Positions 8,909-17,667 of a DNA stretch of 64,000 nucleotides are shown in pieces. Made by a program: the position numbers and the translations under genes. The stretch is taken from contig NZ_CP186693.1 of the NCBI RefSeq assembly GCF_049532985.1, positions 62,001 through 126,000 on the forward strand, given 5' to 3'. The DNA is from Promicromonospora sp049532985. GTDB lineage: Bacteria; Actinomycetota; Actinomycetes; Actinomycetales; Cellulomonadaceae. The stretch's first letter is position 1. Each line of letters starts with the position of its first letter. A model generated the notes under the pieces. It ran no database searches. It saw only the letters and a list, made by a program, of their open reading frames with translations, and was not told the origin of the DNA.

Positions 8909-8949
8909 GTGTCAGAGGAGTGTCAGAGGGGTGTCAGAGCGACGTCAGA
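8909..8949. repeat. Three and a half 11-bp repeats, GTGTCAGAG core
   Basis: GTGTCAGAG recurs at exact 11-base steps starting at 8910, 8921 and 8932, with a degenerate unit at 8943 that runs into the stop codon of the first LPMO gene. Helical spacing could suit cooperative protein binding, but it lies downstream of that gene. Function unknown. Confidence 0.6.
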
Positions 8950-9571
8950 CCGCGCTGCGGACGCCCGGTGCGGCCAGGATGCCCGGCAGGCCCTGCGGCG
9001 CGACGGGACCGGCCGCGGCAGCGCCGCCCACGGTGATGTCGACGCACTGGTAGAACGCGTTCACGGTGTCGGCGATGTTCCAGCGGGCGAACACGGTGTG
9101 GTCACCAGCGGGCAGACCGCTGAGGGTGTGCTCGACGGTCGCGCCGGGCTGGGCGCCGCCGTCGTCCACGGTCTTGAACGGCTGACCGTCCACGAAGTAC
9201 TCCCAGGTGGACGTCGAGTGCCGGGCGGTGATCTGCCAGCGGAACGTGACCTCGCTGCCCACGGTGGTGCGGGGCCAGGCGAGCGAGTCGTCGTCGACGA
9301 CGGTGAAGCCGCTGCCGCCCGAGCACTCCATGGAGCCCTTCGGGGCCTCGACGCTCTGGGGCTCGTACTGCAGGCCGCCGCAGTCGAAGCTGACGGTGCC
9401 CGTGGCGCAGTGGTCGGCGCGGCTGGGCGGGTTGGTGATCCAGCCGTGCGCCTGCGCCTGCGGCAGGAGGGCGCCGGGCGCGGCGACGAGGAACGCCGCC
9501 GCGAGCGCGAGGGCGGCGAGCGCGGACAGCAGGAGACGGCTGGGCGGGCTTGCGGTGCGTGCACGGTTCAC
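8945..9571 (-). CDS. Secreted AA10 lytic polysaccharide monooxygenase (LPMO 1)
   Basis: 208 residues. A signal peptide (1-41, cut after AQA) exposes the obligatory N-terminal His of mature HGWITNPPSR. The second copper His is in TARHSTSTW (mature residue 77), giving the histidine brace, and the axial aromatic is near NAFYQCVD. Cysteines are paired as in small AA10 enzymes; no carbohydrate-binding module is attached. The family oxidatively cleaves chitin or cellulose outside the cell. The start is GTG 9571, preceded by GGAGG at seven bases; upstream in-frame codons lack any such site. Tandem with a paralog. Confidence 0.93.
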   Translation of the reverse strand: MNRARTASPPSRLLLSALAALALAAAFLVAAPGALLPQAQAHGWITNPPSRADHCATGTVSFDCGGLQYEPQSVEAPKGSMECSGGSGFTVVDDDSLAWPRTTVGSEVTFRWQITARHSTSTWEYFVDGQPFKTVDDGGAQPGATVEHTLSGLPAGDHTVFARWNIADTVNAFYQCVDITVGGAAAAGPVAPQGLPGILAAPGVRSAV

Positions 9572-9615
9572 GGTGATGCCTCCGTCGGCGAGCGGGTGAA
9601 ATATCGGTGGCAACG

Positions 9616-9644
9616 AACCTAGGAAATGTCAGCTTTGCTGACAA
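9616..9644 (-). promoter_or_regulatory. Promoter of LPMO 1 overlapped by a perfect palindrome
   Basis: The minus strand has TTGTCA (9639-9644), 17 bases, then TAGGTT (9616-9621). A perfect inverted repeat, TGTCAGC-TTT-GCTGACA (9627-9643), covers the -35 box and most of the spacer, the position expected for a repressor operator. It does not resemble the DasR chitin-regulon consensus I know. Confidence 0.6.
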
Positions 9645-9744
9645 TGAGGGTGAATTCGTACGCGCTTCCCCGTATCCGGGACCCGCCCGGCAGCACGACG
9701 GCGAGGCCGTGGGGTCACGACCTCGCCGCTGGGTGCAGGTGGGA

Positions 9745-10335
9745 TCAGAGCGGGCTGGCCGCCAGGTGGCCGCCCGTGCTCGCGGTGCCGCCGACGTTCA
9801 CGTCCATGCACGCGTAGAACGCCATCGCGGTGTCGTACACGTTCCAGCGCGCGAGGATCGTGTGGTTGCCCGCGGGCAGGCCCGTCAGCGTGTGCGTGAC
9901 GGTGGGCGGCGGCGTGGCCCCGTTGTCGTTCACCGTCTTGAAGAGCCGGCCGTCCACGAAGTACTCCCAGCTCGCCGTGCGGTGGAACGCCGTCAGCGTC
10001 CACTGGAACGTGTGGGTGCTGCCGATGGTGGTGCGCGGCCAGGCCAGGGAGCTGTTGTCGAGGGTGGTGAACCGGCTGCCGCCGGAGCAGAGCATCGAGC
10101 CCTTGGGGGCCTCCACGCTCTGCGGTTCCCACTCGACGCCGTTGCAGGTCCAGCTCACGGTCCGCTTGGCGCAGTGGTCCTGGCGGCTCGGTGGCGAGAC
10201 CACCCAGCCGTGGGCCTCGGCCCGGGGTGTCATGGAGCTCGGTGCGGCGACCAGCGCCGTCAGGGTCAGGGCCACGACGGCGAGGACGCCGAGCAGGACC
10301 CTGGTGGCGGATGTACGCGGTGCGGTGATTCTCAT
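9745..10335 (-). CDS. Secreted AA10 lytic polysaccharide monooxygenase (LPMO 2)
   Basis: 196 residues, strongly similar to the adjacent LPMO. Signal peptide 1-41 ends in AEA; mature protein begins HGWVVSPPSR. The second copper ligand lies in TAFHRTASW at the same mature position 77, and MAFYACMDV supplies the axial aromatic. The block EPQSVEAPKGSM is identical in both paralogs. No binding module is present. ATG 10335 is favoured over the in-frame GTG at 10344 because GAGGTG lies at ribosome-binding distance and overlaps that GTG. Expected to oxidise chitin or cellulose. Confidence 0.92.
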   Translation of the reverse strand: MRITAPRTSATRVLLGVLAVVALTLTALVAAPSSMTPRAEAHGWVVSPPSRQDHCAKRTVSWTCNGVEWEPQSVEAPKGSMLCSGGSRFTTLDNSSLAWPRTTIGSTHTFQWTLTAFHRTASWEYFVDGRLFKTVNDNGATPPPTVTHTLTGLPAGNHTILARWNVYDTAMAFYACMDVNVGGTASTGGHLAASPL

Positions 10336-10404
10336 GGGGCTCACCTCGGGTGTGAAGTTGGATGTTTCCTGGAGTGCTCCTGAGTGTTCGGGTCGGACCC
10401 CTTG

Positions 10405-10434
10405 ACGCTAGAAACCCGTGTGGGCAGGGGACAA
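10405..10434 (-). promoter_or_regulatory. Putative promoter of LPMO 2
   Basis: The minus strand carries TTGTCC (10429-10434), an 18-base spacer and TAGCGT (10405-10410), giving a leader of about 60 bases. The palindrome seen at the LPMO 1 promoter is absent here, so the two paralogs may be controlled differently. Confidence 0.5.
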
Positions 10435-10542
10435 GTAGGGCAACTACGTACCTACGTGGCCGGTTCGTGATCGATGCGGAGCGTCGTGGACGGCGGTGCT
10501 CCTGCGTGGCGTGCGGCCTGGCCCCGCACCGTGTCCGGAGAG

Positions 10543-11586
10543 CTATCCGGCCGGGCTTGCGGCGAGCAGCGTGGTGCAGACGTCGAGGAGACGCGCACGG
10601 AGCAGCGCCGACCGCTCGGCGAACGCCCGCTGCCGCCGCACGTACTCCGCCTTGCCCTGCGGCGTCTCGATCGGGACGGCGGCCACGCCGTACTCCGACA
10701 CGTCGTACGGCGAGGCGGCCATGTCGGTCCAGCGGACGTCGCGGGCCAGCTCGAACGTGTCGAGCAGCAGGTCGCCCGGGACGGCGGGGCCGAGCTTGAG
10801 GCACCACTTGTACAGGTCCATGGTGGCGTGCAGGCAGCCCGGCTGCTCCAGGCCCACCTGCGTGGCGCGCGTCGGCTGCAGCAGGTTGCGCCCGGTCGCC
10901 TCCGGCGTGAAGAACCGGAACGCGTCGAAGTGCGAGCACCGCACCGGGTTCGCCTCGACCACGGCGTCGGTCCCGGCGTGGCCCAGCCGGAGCGGCAGCG
11001 GGTGCCGGTGGTCGCGACCCGCCTCGCGGTCGCGGTAGACCATCGCCCACTCGTGCAGCCCGAAGCAGCCGAACGTGCCGGGGCGCGACGCCGTCGCCGA
11101 CAGCAGGTCCCGCACGTAGCGGACGGTGTCGCCGCGGTCGGCGAGGAAGGCGCCGACGTCGAGCGTGACGACGGGCGCGTCGTCGGGCACGTCGACGGGC
11201 GCGGTGTCGGGCGCGGTGTCGAGGACGGTGTGCCAGCGCCAGGTCGTGCGGTCGTCCGGGTCGGTCTCGGTCCGGCCGGCGGCGTCGTCGGCCGACGGGA
11301 CGGTGCCCGGCAGCCGCAGGGCGATGCCCGCCCCCGGGTGCCAGCGCCGCAGGTGCGCGATCCGGGTGGGGTAGTAGGTGAACAGGAAGTCCTCGATCGC
11401 GTGCTTGCGCCCGGCTGCCCGGGCCTCGCGCCACACGGCCGTGAGGGCGTCGGCCCGTCCGGCGTGCGCGGCGGCCCGCGGCGCCCACTCCTCGGGAAGC
11501 AGCATCCGCGCGGGCGCCGGCTCGTCCGGGTGCGCGACGGCGTCGTGCGCACCGGGAGCGGCCGTCTCGCCGAGGACTGTGGTCAC
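10543..11586 (-). CDS. 3-methyladenine DNA glycosylase-annotated actinobacterial protein
   Basis: 347 residues. The blocks FGCFGLHEWAMVYR, CSHFDAFRFFTPEA and DLYKWCLKLGPAVPGDLL are hallmarks of an actinobacterial family usually annotated 3-methyladenine DNA glycosylase, though I see no helix-hairpin-helix or AlkA signature, so the enzyme activity is uncertain. The start is GTG 11586: TACCCT (minus strand, 11593-11598) ends six bases before it, implying a leaderless mRNA. It is divergent from the aldo/keto reductase. A 75-base Asp/Thr-rich stretch near residue 125 is low complexity. Confidence 0.75.
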   Translation of the reverse strand: MTTVLGETAAPGAHDAVAHPDEPAPARMLLPEEWAPRAAAHAGRADALTAVWREARAAGRKHAIEDFLFTYYPTRIAHLRRWHPGAGIALRLPGTVPSADDAAGRTETDPDDRTTWRWHTVLDTAPDTAPVDVPDDAPVVTLDVGAFLADRGDTVRYVRDLLSATASRPGTFGCFGLHEWAMVYRDREAGRDHRHPLPLRLGHAGTDAVVEANPVRCSHFDAFRFFTPEATGRNLLQPTRATQVGLEQPGCLHATMDLYKWCLKLGPAVPGDLLLDTFELARDVRWTDMAASPYDVSEYGVAAVPIETPQGKAEYVRRQRAFAERSALLRARLLDVCTTLLAASPAG

Positions 11587-11643
11587 CGCTCCAGGGTAAG
11601 GCGGCGGCGACGTCCGCCCCGCCCGCCGACGTAGGGTGCGACC

Positions 11644-12606
11644 ATGTCCGACCTTCCCCTGCGCCGTCTCGGGCGCTCCGGCCTGTCCGTCCCGGTGATC
11701 GGTCTCGGGTGCAACAACCTGGGCCGTACCGGCACCGCCACCGCCACGCAGGAGGGCGCGACCGCCGTGGTCGACGCCGCCATCGACGCGGGCGTGACCT
11801 TCTTCGACACCGCCGACCGCTACGGTGCGCGCCCCGGCCTGTCGGAGGAGCTGCTCGGCGCCGCGCTGAAGGGACGCCGCGACGACGTGCTGGTGGCCAC
11901 GAAGTTCGGCCTCGACATGCGCGGCGTGAACGGCGCCGACTTCGGGGCGCGCGGCTCGCGGCGGTACGTGGTGCGTGCCGCGGAGGCCTCGCTGCGCCGG
12001 CTCGGCACGGACTGGATCGACCTCTACCAGCTGCACACGCCCGACCCGGCCACGCCGGTGGACGAGACGCTCGCCGCGCTCGACGACCTCGTCCGCGCCG
12101 GCAAGGTGCGCTACGTGGGCCACTCCAACCTCCCCGGCTGGCAGATGGCGGACGCCGAGCACGTGGCCCGGGCCGCCGGCGGCACGCGGTTCGTCTCCGC
12201 GCAGGACCGGTACTCGCTGCTGGCCCGCGGCGTCGAGCGGGAGGTGCTGCCGGCCGCGCGGGCGTACGACATCGGCTTCCTGCCGTACTTCCCCCTGGCC
12301 GACGGCCTGCTGACGGGCAAGTACTCCGGTGGTGCCCGGCCCGACGGCACGCGCCTCGTGAACGAGAAGCGGCACCTGCTGGAGACGGCGCCGTGGGCGG
12401 CACTGGACCGGTTCGCGGCGTTCTGCCGGGAGCGCGGGACCACCGAGACCGTCGTGGCGTTCTCCTGGTTGCTGTCCCGGCCCGAGGTGTCCTCGGTGAT
12501 CGCCGGCGCCACCCGGCCGGAGCAGGTGCGCGCCAACGCCCAGGCCTGGACGTGGACGCCGACGGCGGACGACCTCGCGGAGCTCGACGAGATCTTCCCA
12601 GCCTGA
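11644..12606 (+). CDS. Aldo/keto reductase
   Basis: 320 residues forming a TIM-barrel NADPH oxidoreductase. LGLGCNNLGRTG-like glycine start, FFDTADRYGARPGLSEELLG with the catalytic Asp and Tyr, the LGTDWIDLYQLHTPDP block and the C-terminal SSVIAGATRPEQVRANA cofactor loop are all present. It reduces aldehydes or ketones; the substrate is unknown. TAGGGT (11632-11637) lies six bases before the ATG, so the mRNA is probably leaderless. PhzF follows after 22 bases but has its own -10 box. Confidence 0.92.
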   Translation: MSDLPLRRLGRSGLSVPVIGLGCNNLGRTGTATATQEGATAVVDAAIDAGVTFFDTADRYGARPGLSEELLGAALKGRRDDVLVATKFGLDMRGVNGADFGARGSRRYVVRAAEASLRRLGTDWIDLYQLHTPDPATPVDETLAALDDLVRAGKVRYVGHSNLPGWQMADAEHVARAAGGTRFVSAQDRYSLLARGVEREVLPAARAYDIGFLPYFPLADGLLTGKYSGGARPDGTRLVNEKRHLLETAPWAALDRFAAFCRERGTTETVVAFSWLLSRPEVSSVIAGATRPEQVRANAQAWTWTPTADDLAELDEIFPA

Positions 12607-12628
12607 CCGGGTCGGTAGCGTGAGCCGC

Positions 12629-13513
12629 ATGAACCGCGCCTTTCACCAGGTCAACGTCTTCTCGCCGCTGCCGGTCGGCGGTAACCCCGTCGCCGTCGTG
12701 CACGACGCCGACGGGCTCACCGACGAGCAGATGGCCGCCTTCGCCCGCTGGACCAACCTGTCCGAGACCACGTTCCTGCTCGCCCCGACGCCCGAGGGGC
12801 GCGCGGGCGGCGCCGACTACCGCGTGCGGATCTGGACCCCGGGCGGCGAGCTGCCGTTCGCGGGGCACCCCACGCTCGGTACCGCGCACGCGTGGCTGGA
12901 GTCCGGCGGCGTCCCCGGCGGCTCGGAGGTGGTCCAGGAGTGCGGCGTGGGCCTGGTGCGGCTGCGGCGCGACGCCGTCGGCGACGGGCAGCGCCTCGCG
13001 TTCGCGGCGCCGCCGTTGGCGCGCTCGGGGCCGGTCGACGACGCCGACCTCGCCCGGATCGCGCGCGCCCTGCGCATCGAGCCGGCCGACGTCGTCCGTT
13101 CGGCCTGGGTCGACAACGGCCCCGGCTGGGTCGCGGTCCAGCTCCGCGACGCCGCCGCGGTGCTCGCGCTCGAACCGGACCACGTCGCGATGGGGGACCT
13201 CAAGGTCGGCGTGGTCGGTGCGTACCCGGTCGGGGACGGTGACCACGGCGGTCCGCAGGCGGCCGACGCCCCCGCCGTCGAGGTGCGGGCCTTCGCGCCG
13301 TCTCTCGGGGACGGGGAGGACCCCGTGACCGGCAGCCTCAACGCGGGCCTCGGGCAGTGGCTCGCCGGTGACGTGCTGCCGGCGTCGTACGTGGCCGCGC
13401 AGGGGACGGTGCTGCGACGCGCCGGCCGTGTGCACGTCGAGAAGCTGCCGGACGGTGCGGTGTGGGTGGGCGGCGACACCGTGACCACCATCGCGGGGCA
13501 GGTCGGCCTCTGA
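12629..13513 (+). CDS. PhzF-family isomerase/epimerase-like protein
   Basis: 294 residues with the two-domain PhzF/diaminopimelate-epimerase fold. Motifs: FHQVNVFSPLPVGGNPVAVV, SETTFLL with the catalytic Glu, TPGGELPFAGHPTLGTAHAW and GEDPVTGSLNAGLGQWL. Family members isomerise phenazine precursors or related acids, but most isolated PhzF homologs have unknown substrates and no phenazine genes are nearby. ATG 12629 is chosen over GTG 12620 because TAGCGT (12616-12621) overlaps the latter and lies seven bases before the ATG. Confidence 0.88.
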   Translation: MNRAFHQVNVFSPLPVGGNPVAVVHDADGLTDEQMAAFARWTNLSETTFLLAPTPEGRAGGADYRVRIWTPGGELPFAGHPTLGTAHAWLESGGVPGGSEVVQECGVGLVRLRRDAVGDGQRLAFAAPPLARSGPVDDADLARIARALRIEPADVVRSAWVDNGPGWVAVQLRDAAAVLALEPDHVAMGDLKVGVVGAYPVGDGDHGGPQAADAPAVEVRAFAPSLGDGEDPVTGSLNAGLGQWLAGDVLPASYVAAQGTVLRRAGRVHVEKLPDGAVWVGGDTVTTIAGQVGL

Positions 13514-13580
13514 CCTGGGCCGCACGCGTGACCCGGGGGCGTCGCGTGCGGCCCGGCGCTCTCTCTGACCCGGTGTCCCT

Positions 13581-13637
13581 CGCGGGGACGGGTCACTCCG
13601 GGTAGACGTTGTCTACGCGGAGTGACCCGTCCCCGCG
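13581..13637. terminator. 27-bp near-perfect hairpin, bidirectional terminator
   Basis: The arm 13581-13607 pairs with 13611-13637 at 26 of 27 positions around a 3-base loop. It lies between the convergent PhzF and acyltransferase-like genes and its right arm includes the last eight codons and stop (13613-13615) of the latter. There is no U-tract, as is common for actinobacterial terminators. Confidence 0.8.
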
Positions 13638-14938
13638 GGGAACACCTTCCGGGCGACCGCGGCGAACAGCCGCTCCAGCGGCCCGCGTCCCAGCAGCGCC
13701 CGCCACAGCGTCGCCACCACGAGGCTGATCAGCACCATCCAGCCGAGCGGCTCGTTCGTCGGGGGATCGAGCAGGTCCCAGTAGGTGCGGGTCCACCACC
13801 AGATCGCGATGATCTGCGCGGAGTAGATGGTCAGCGCCAGCGCGCCGACGGCGGCCAGCGGCGTCACCACCACGAGCACCACCCACCGCGCGGCCCGGCC
13901 GAACCACCCTGCGCCGCCCGCACCCCCTGCGCCCTCCGCGCCGCCCGGCCGGGCGCCGGCGTCGACCACGCGGCCCAGCAGCAGGCACAGGCCCAGCACC
14001 CCGAGCGCGAACCCGCCCGATCCCAGGGCCTCGAACATCGTGTCGTCGTGCGGCCCCTCCAGGTAGAGGCCGGCCAGCGGCGGCCACGGGTCGGACCAGC
14101 CGGGCGCGGGCGTCACGTACGCGGACGACGTGACGGCGACCTGCCCCTCGATCGTGGCCGTGCCCCCGGCCCCGGCCACCAGCACCGACGACGCCAGCGA
14201 GCAGATCGCGGCCAGCCCGAACCCGCCCGCGACCAGGCCGAGCTGCAACGTGGGCGACCGCAGGTCGCTGCGCCCCACGGCGAGCCCGGCGAGCACGTAC
14301 GCCATCCAGACCAGCGCCGGGTAGTGGCCGGTGAGGAGGAAGTCGGTCGCGGCCCCGGACCCGTCGTGCGGCGCGCGGAGCCCGGCCCGGGCCAGGGCTT
14401 CGGGCCCGTAGTACACGAGGAACGGCCCGATCACCGCGATCAGCACCGCCGTCGCCGCGAGCCGCGCGGGCGGTACCCGCAGGAAGGGCAGCGCCAGCAC
14501 GAAGTACGCGGCGTAGAAGCCGAGGATGAGCAGCACCCGCGTGCCGAACAGGTCCAGCACGGCGACCAGCGCCAGCAGCAGCACGACCCGCACCAGGATC
14601 CGGCCGCGAGCGGTGCGCAGCGCCGTGCCCGCCAGCGGCGTCGAACCACCGGTGACCAGCGCCAGGGACAGGCCCGCGACGGTCGCGAACAGGATCGAGG
14701 AGCGACCGTGCGCCAGGCCCAGCCAGCCCTCCGGAGTACCGAGGTCCGCCGAGGTGATGCCGACGTGCGCCGCGAACATGCCGAGCACCGCGATGCCCCG
14801 GGCAAGGTCCGCCCCGGTCACCCGGCCCGGCCCGCCGAGCAGGTTGCGACGCCCCCGGTCGAGCGGGCGGCGCCCCGGACGCGAGGCCCGGACGGGGGTC
14901 GCGGCAGACCGGTCGGACGGCTGAGCGATCGTGGACAT
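13613..14938 (-). CDS. Membrane acyltransferase-like protein (HGSNAT/DUF1624 type)
   Basis: 441 residues, about ten to eleven transmembrane helices. The opening RVTGADLARGIAVLGMFAAHVG and the next segment (GRSSILFATVAGLSLALVTGG) are typical of heparan-alpha-glucosaminide N-acetyltransferase-like and DUF418 families, which acylate sugars or remain uncharacterised. A Gly/Ala-rich cytoplasmic loop (about residues 340-360) separates the last helices. ATG 14938 is preceded by GGAAGGA. The 3' end is part of the 27-bp hairpin shared with PhzF. Substrate unknown. Confidence 0.82.
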   Translation of the reverse strand: MSTIAQPSDRSAATPVRASRPGRRPLDRGRRNLLGGPGRVTGADLARGIAVLGMFAAHVGITSADLGTPEGWLGLAHGRSSILFATVAGLSLALVTGGSTPLAGTALRTARGRILVRVVLLLALVAVLDLFGTRVLLILGFYAAYFVLALPFLRVPPARLAATAVLIAVIGPFLVYYGPEALARAGLRAPHDGSGAATDFLLTGHYPALVWMAYVLAGLAVGRSDLRSPTLQLGLVAGGFGLAAICSLASSVLVAGAGGTATIEGQVAVTSSAYVTPAPGWSDPWPPLAGLYLEGPHDDTMFEALGSGGFALGVLGLCLLLGRVVDAGARPGGAEGAGGAGGAGWFGRAARWVVLVVVTPLAAVGALALTIYSAQIIAIWWWTRTYWDLLDPPTNEPLGWMVLISLVVATLWRALLGRGPLERLFAAVARKVFPAGTGHSA

Positions 14939-15065
14939 GCGGGCATCCTTCCGCGTCGTCGTCCGCGGCGCGCGCGGCCACGCCGCCCGCCCGGCCGGCG
15001 GACAGCCGTCCCGAGGGATGAGAACGCAGGTGTGCGCGCCCGCACCCCGCACATACAGTGCCGCC

Positions 15066-16100
15066 ATGACCGGCAGCGCCAACGAGTACCACTCGGCCCG
15101 CAGCGACACGCCCCGCCACCCGTACGGCGGCACCACGAGCGAGCCCGTCCCCGGCCCGGCCCCGGACGCCGCACGCGGCTCCGACCAGCCCGCCGGGACC
15201 GACCCCATCGACGCCGTGGACGCGCCGAGCAGCCTGTCCCGCCTGAGCGGCCAGGACCAGAACAACCCCGGCGCGGTGAAGGACCTGACCAAGGAGTCCG
15301 AGTCCTACACCCACGGGCACCACGAGTCCGTGCTGCGTTCCCACCGACGGCGGACGGCGGCCAACTCCGCCGCGTTCCTGCTGCCGCACCTCCTGTCCGA
15401 CATGACGCTGCTCGACGTGGGCTGCGGCCCCGGCACCGTCACCGTCGATCTCGCGGAACGCCTCACCCAGGGCAGCGTCGTCGGCGTCGACGCGTCCGAC
15501 GACGTGCTGGAGTCGGCCCGCGGGCTCGCCGACGCCCACGGCACGAAGAACATCACCTTCGAGCACGCCAACGCCTACGAGCTGCCCTTCGAGGACGACT
15601 CGTTCGACGTCGTGTTCGCCCACCAGCTCCTGCAGCACCTCTCCGACCCGGTGGCGGCCCTGCGCGAGATGAGGCGCGTCGCCAAGCCCGGCGGGTTCGT
15701 CGCCGTCCGCGACGCCGACTACGCCGCGATGGCCTGGTACCCCCAGTCCCCGGAGCTCACCGAGTGGAACATGCTCTACCACGAGGTCACGCACACCTAC
15801 GGCTTCGAGCCCGACGCCGGACGCCGCCTCGCCTCCTGGGTGCGCGACGCCGGCTTCGACCCCGCCACGATCGAACCCGGCGCCAGCGTCTGGTGCTACG
15901 CCACCCCCGACGACCGCACCTGGTGGGGCGGCCTGTGGGCCGAGCGGTGCACCGAGTCGAACTTCGCCGTCCAGGCCAAGGACTCGGCGCTCGCGGACGA
16001 CGTCGCCCTCGAACAGCTCGCCCAGGGCTGGCGGGAGTGGGCCGCCGCCCCGGACGGCTGGTTCGCGGTGCTCAACGGCGAGGTGCTGGCGCGGGCCTGA
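15066..16100 (+). CDS. Class I SAM-dependent methyltransferase (UbiE/type 11)
   Basis: 344 residues. An unstructured N-terminus of about 75 residues precedes the Rossmann methyltransferase core: motif I LLDVGCGPGTVTVDLA, acidic motif II VVGVDASDDVLESA, FEHANAYELPFEDDSFDVVF and motif VAALREMRRVAKPGG. It matches the methyltransferase 11 family, which often modifies quinones, lipids or small molecules; the target is unknown. TACAGT (15054-15059) lies six bases before the ATG, supporting this start. The 3' end overlaps the convergent serine hydrolase by 29 bases. Confidence 0.9.
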   Translation: MTGSANEYHSARSDTPRHPYGGTTSEPVPGPAPDAARGSDQPAGTDPIDAVDAPSSLSRLSGQDQNNPGAVKDLTKESESYTHGHHESVLRSHRRRTAANSAAFLLPHLLSDMTLLDVGCGPGTVTVDLAERLTQGSVVGVDASDDVLESARGLADAHGTKNITFEHANAYELPFEDDSFDVVFAHQLLQHLSDPVAALREMRRVAKPGGFVAVRDADYAAMAWYPQSPELTEWNMLYHEVTHTYGFEPDAGRRLASWVRDAGFDPATIEPGASVWCYATPDDRTWWGGLWAERCTESNFAVQAKDSALADDVALEQLAQGWREWAAAPDGWFAVLNGEVLARA

Positions 16101-17667
16101 CCCCGGTGTCGTCGGGCCGGGCGGTGCTGTGCGGTGCGGTGCCACGCCGTGCGGCCCGCAGCCGTGCGAGCCGGGCGAGCAGCCCGGCGCCCGCGGCAAG
16201 CGCGATCGCCGCGCCGAGCAGCACGACGGCGGGGTAGAGCCACAGCACGACCCGGTACGCCGCGGCGGGATCCGTCAGGCCCATGAGCGTTGCCCCGAGC
16301 CACGGCAGCGCCAGGCCGAGCAGGAGGAACAGCGCCAGCGGGAGCAGGCGCAGTGTGATCCTGCCCCGTGACGTCAGGGAACGGCGTGCGGCCCAGCGAC
16401 GGGCGCGCCCGACCACCACGGCCCCGGCCACCAGGACCAGCGCGGCGATGCCGACGACCACCGCGTTGAACGGGTCGAACGGGTTCGTGGTGCCGCGGGG
16501 CGTACCGCCGTCGGCCGCCACGATCGCGTCGTGCGTCAGCGCCATCGGGTCCCCGGCCGCGTTCGCGAGCACGACGGCGCCGGTGCCCGTCACGGGGGAG
16601 AACTCGATGCCGGACGCGAACGTCGCGAGCGTGCCACCGTGCCCGACGAGCGGGGCGGTCTCGCCGTCGGACGCGGTGCCGTGCCAGCCGAACCCGTAGC
16701 CGGCGGGGTCCGTGGGCACGTCGTGGAAGGCGCGAAAGCTCTCCGGGCGCAGCAGGCGCTCGCCGTCCGGGGTCGTGCCGTCCCCGACCTGGAACCGCAG
16801 CCAGGCCGCCATGTCGTGCGCCGTGGACACGATGCCGCCGCTGCCCGTGCAGGCCTGCGGCAGCTCCGGCACGGCGACCCGCACGGGGCCCAGGAGCGAG
16901 AAACCGCGGGCGAGGCCGGCGGGCGACACGTCGCACCGGCTCGTGACCAGGGTGGCGTCCATGCCGAGCGGCGTCAGCACCTGCTCGGCCAGGTACTCGT
17001 CGAAGGCGACGCCTGCCGTCCGCTCCACGAGGCGCGCCAGCACGTCGTAGCCCGCGTTGCTGTACAGGGTGACCGTGCCGGGGTCGCTCGCCAGCTCCTC
17101 GCCGGACAGCCGGGCGACGGTCTCGGCGGCGCTGCCCGCCGGGTCGGCCGAGTACTCCAGGTCCGTCGCGGCCAGGCCCGACCGGTGGGTGAGCAGGTGC
17201 TCCACCGTGATGTCGCGGTAGCGCTCGTCGGCCAGGCGCAGCTCCGGGAGCACGTCGGCGACCGCGTCGTCGAGCGCCAGCCGGCCCGCGTCGACCTGCT
17301 GCAGCACGGCCAGCGCCGTGAACGCCTTGGTCATCGAGCCGATGCGCATCGGCGTGTTCTCGTCGACAGGTGCGCCGTCCCCGGTCACGCCGTGCACGCG
17401 GACCCGGACCTCGCCGCCCACGAGGGTCACCAGCGCCAGGCCCGGGGTCCGGTGAACCCGGACGTACTCGTCGAGACCGCCGTCCACCGCCCGGTCGACC
17501 GCCTCGTCGTTCGAGGTGAGGGCATCCGCGCGGCTGGTGGCCGTGGCCGGGACGGTCGCCCCCGCCGGGAGCGCGGGTGCCACCGCGAGCACGGCCACCG
17601 CCGCCGTCACGAGCACGCCGCGCACGCCCGCCGGTCGTCGCGTCCTGGTCCGGTCGATCATCGTCAC
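16072..17667 (-). CDS. Beta-lactamase-fold serine hydrolase with C-terminal membrane helices
   Basis: 531 residues. A signal sequence (about 1-36) leads to a class C beta-lactamase/DD-peptidase domain: SMTK (Ser111, Lys114), Y202-S-N and the HGG triad element (LVGHGGTLATF, about 344). After residue 400 come three hydrophobic helices, so the enzyme is secreted but membrane-anchored. Members are esterases or D-stereospecific peptidases rather than resistance enzymes; the substrate is unknown. GAGGGG sits upstream of the ATG at 17667. Divergent from the FAH gene. Confidence 0.88.
   Translation of the reverse strand: MTMIDRTRTRRPAGVRGVLVTAAVAVLAVAPALPAGATVPATATSRADALTSNDEAVDRAVDGGLDEYVRVHRTPGLALVTLVGGEVRVRVHGVTGDGAPVDENTPMRIGSMTKAFTALAVLQQVDAGRLALDDAVADVLPELRLADERYRDITVEHLLTHRSGLAATDLEYSADPAGSAAETVARLSGEELASDPGTVTLYSNAGYDVLARLVERTAGVAFDEYLAEQVLTPLGMDATLVTSRCDVSPAGLARGFSLLGPVRVAVPELPQACTGSGGIVSTAHDMAAWLRFQVGDGTTPDGERLLRPESFRAFHDVPTDPAGYGFGWHGTASDGETAPLVGHGGTLATFASGIEFSPVTGTGAVVLANAAGDPMALTHDAIVAADGGTPRGTTNPFDPFNAVVVGIAALVLVAGAVVVGRARRWAARRSLTSRGRITLRLLPLALFLLLGLALPWLGATLMGLTDPAAAYRVVLWLYPAVVLLGAAIALAAGAGLLARLARLRAARRGTAPHSTARPDDTGVRPAPAPRR

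Noticed and set aside
12629..13513. Phenazine biosynthesis locus
   Set aside because: Only a stand-alone PhzF homolog is present; no other phz genes adjoin it.
9629..13525. 1298-residue minus-strand ORF across LPMO 2 to PhzF
   Set aside because: It runs through five well-supported genes in other frames and has no recognisable domain.
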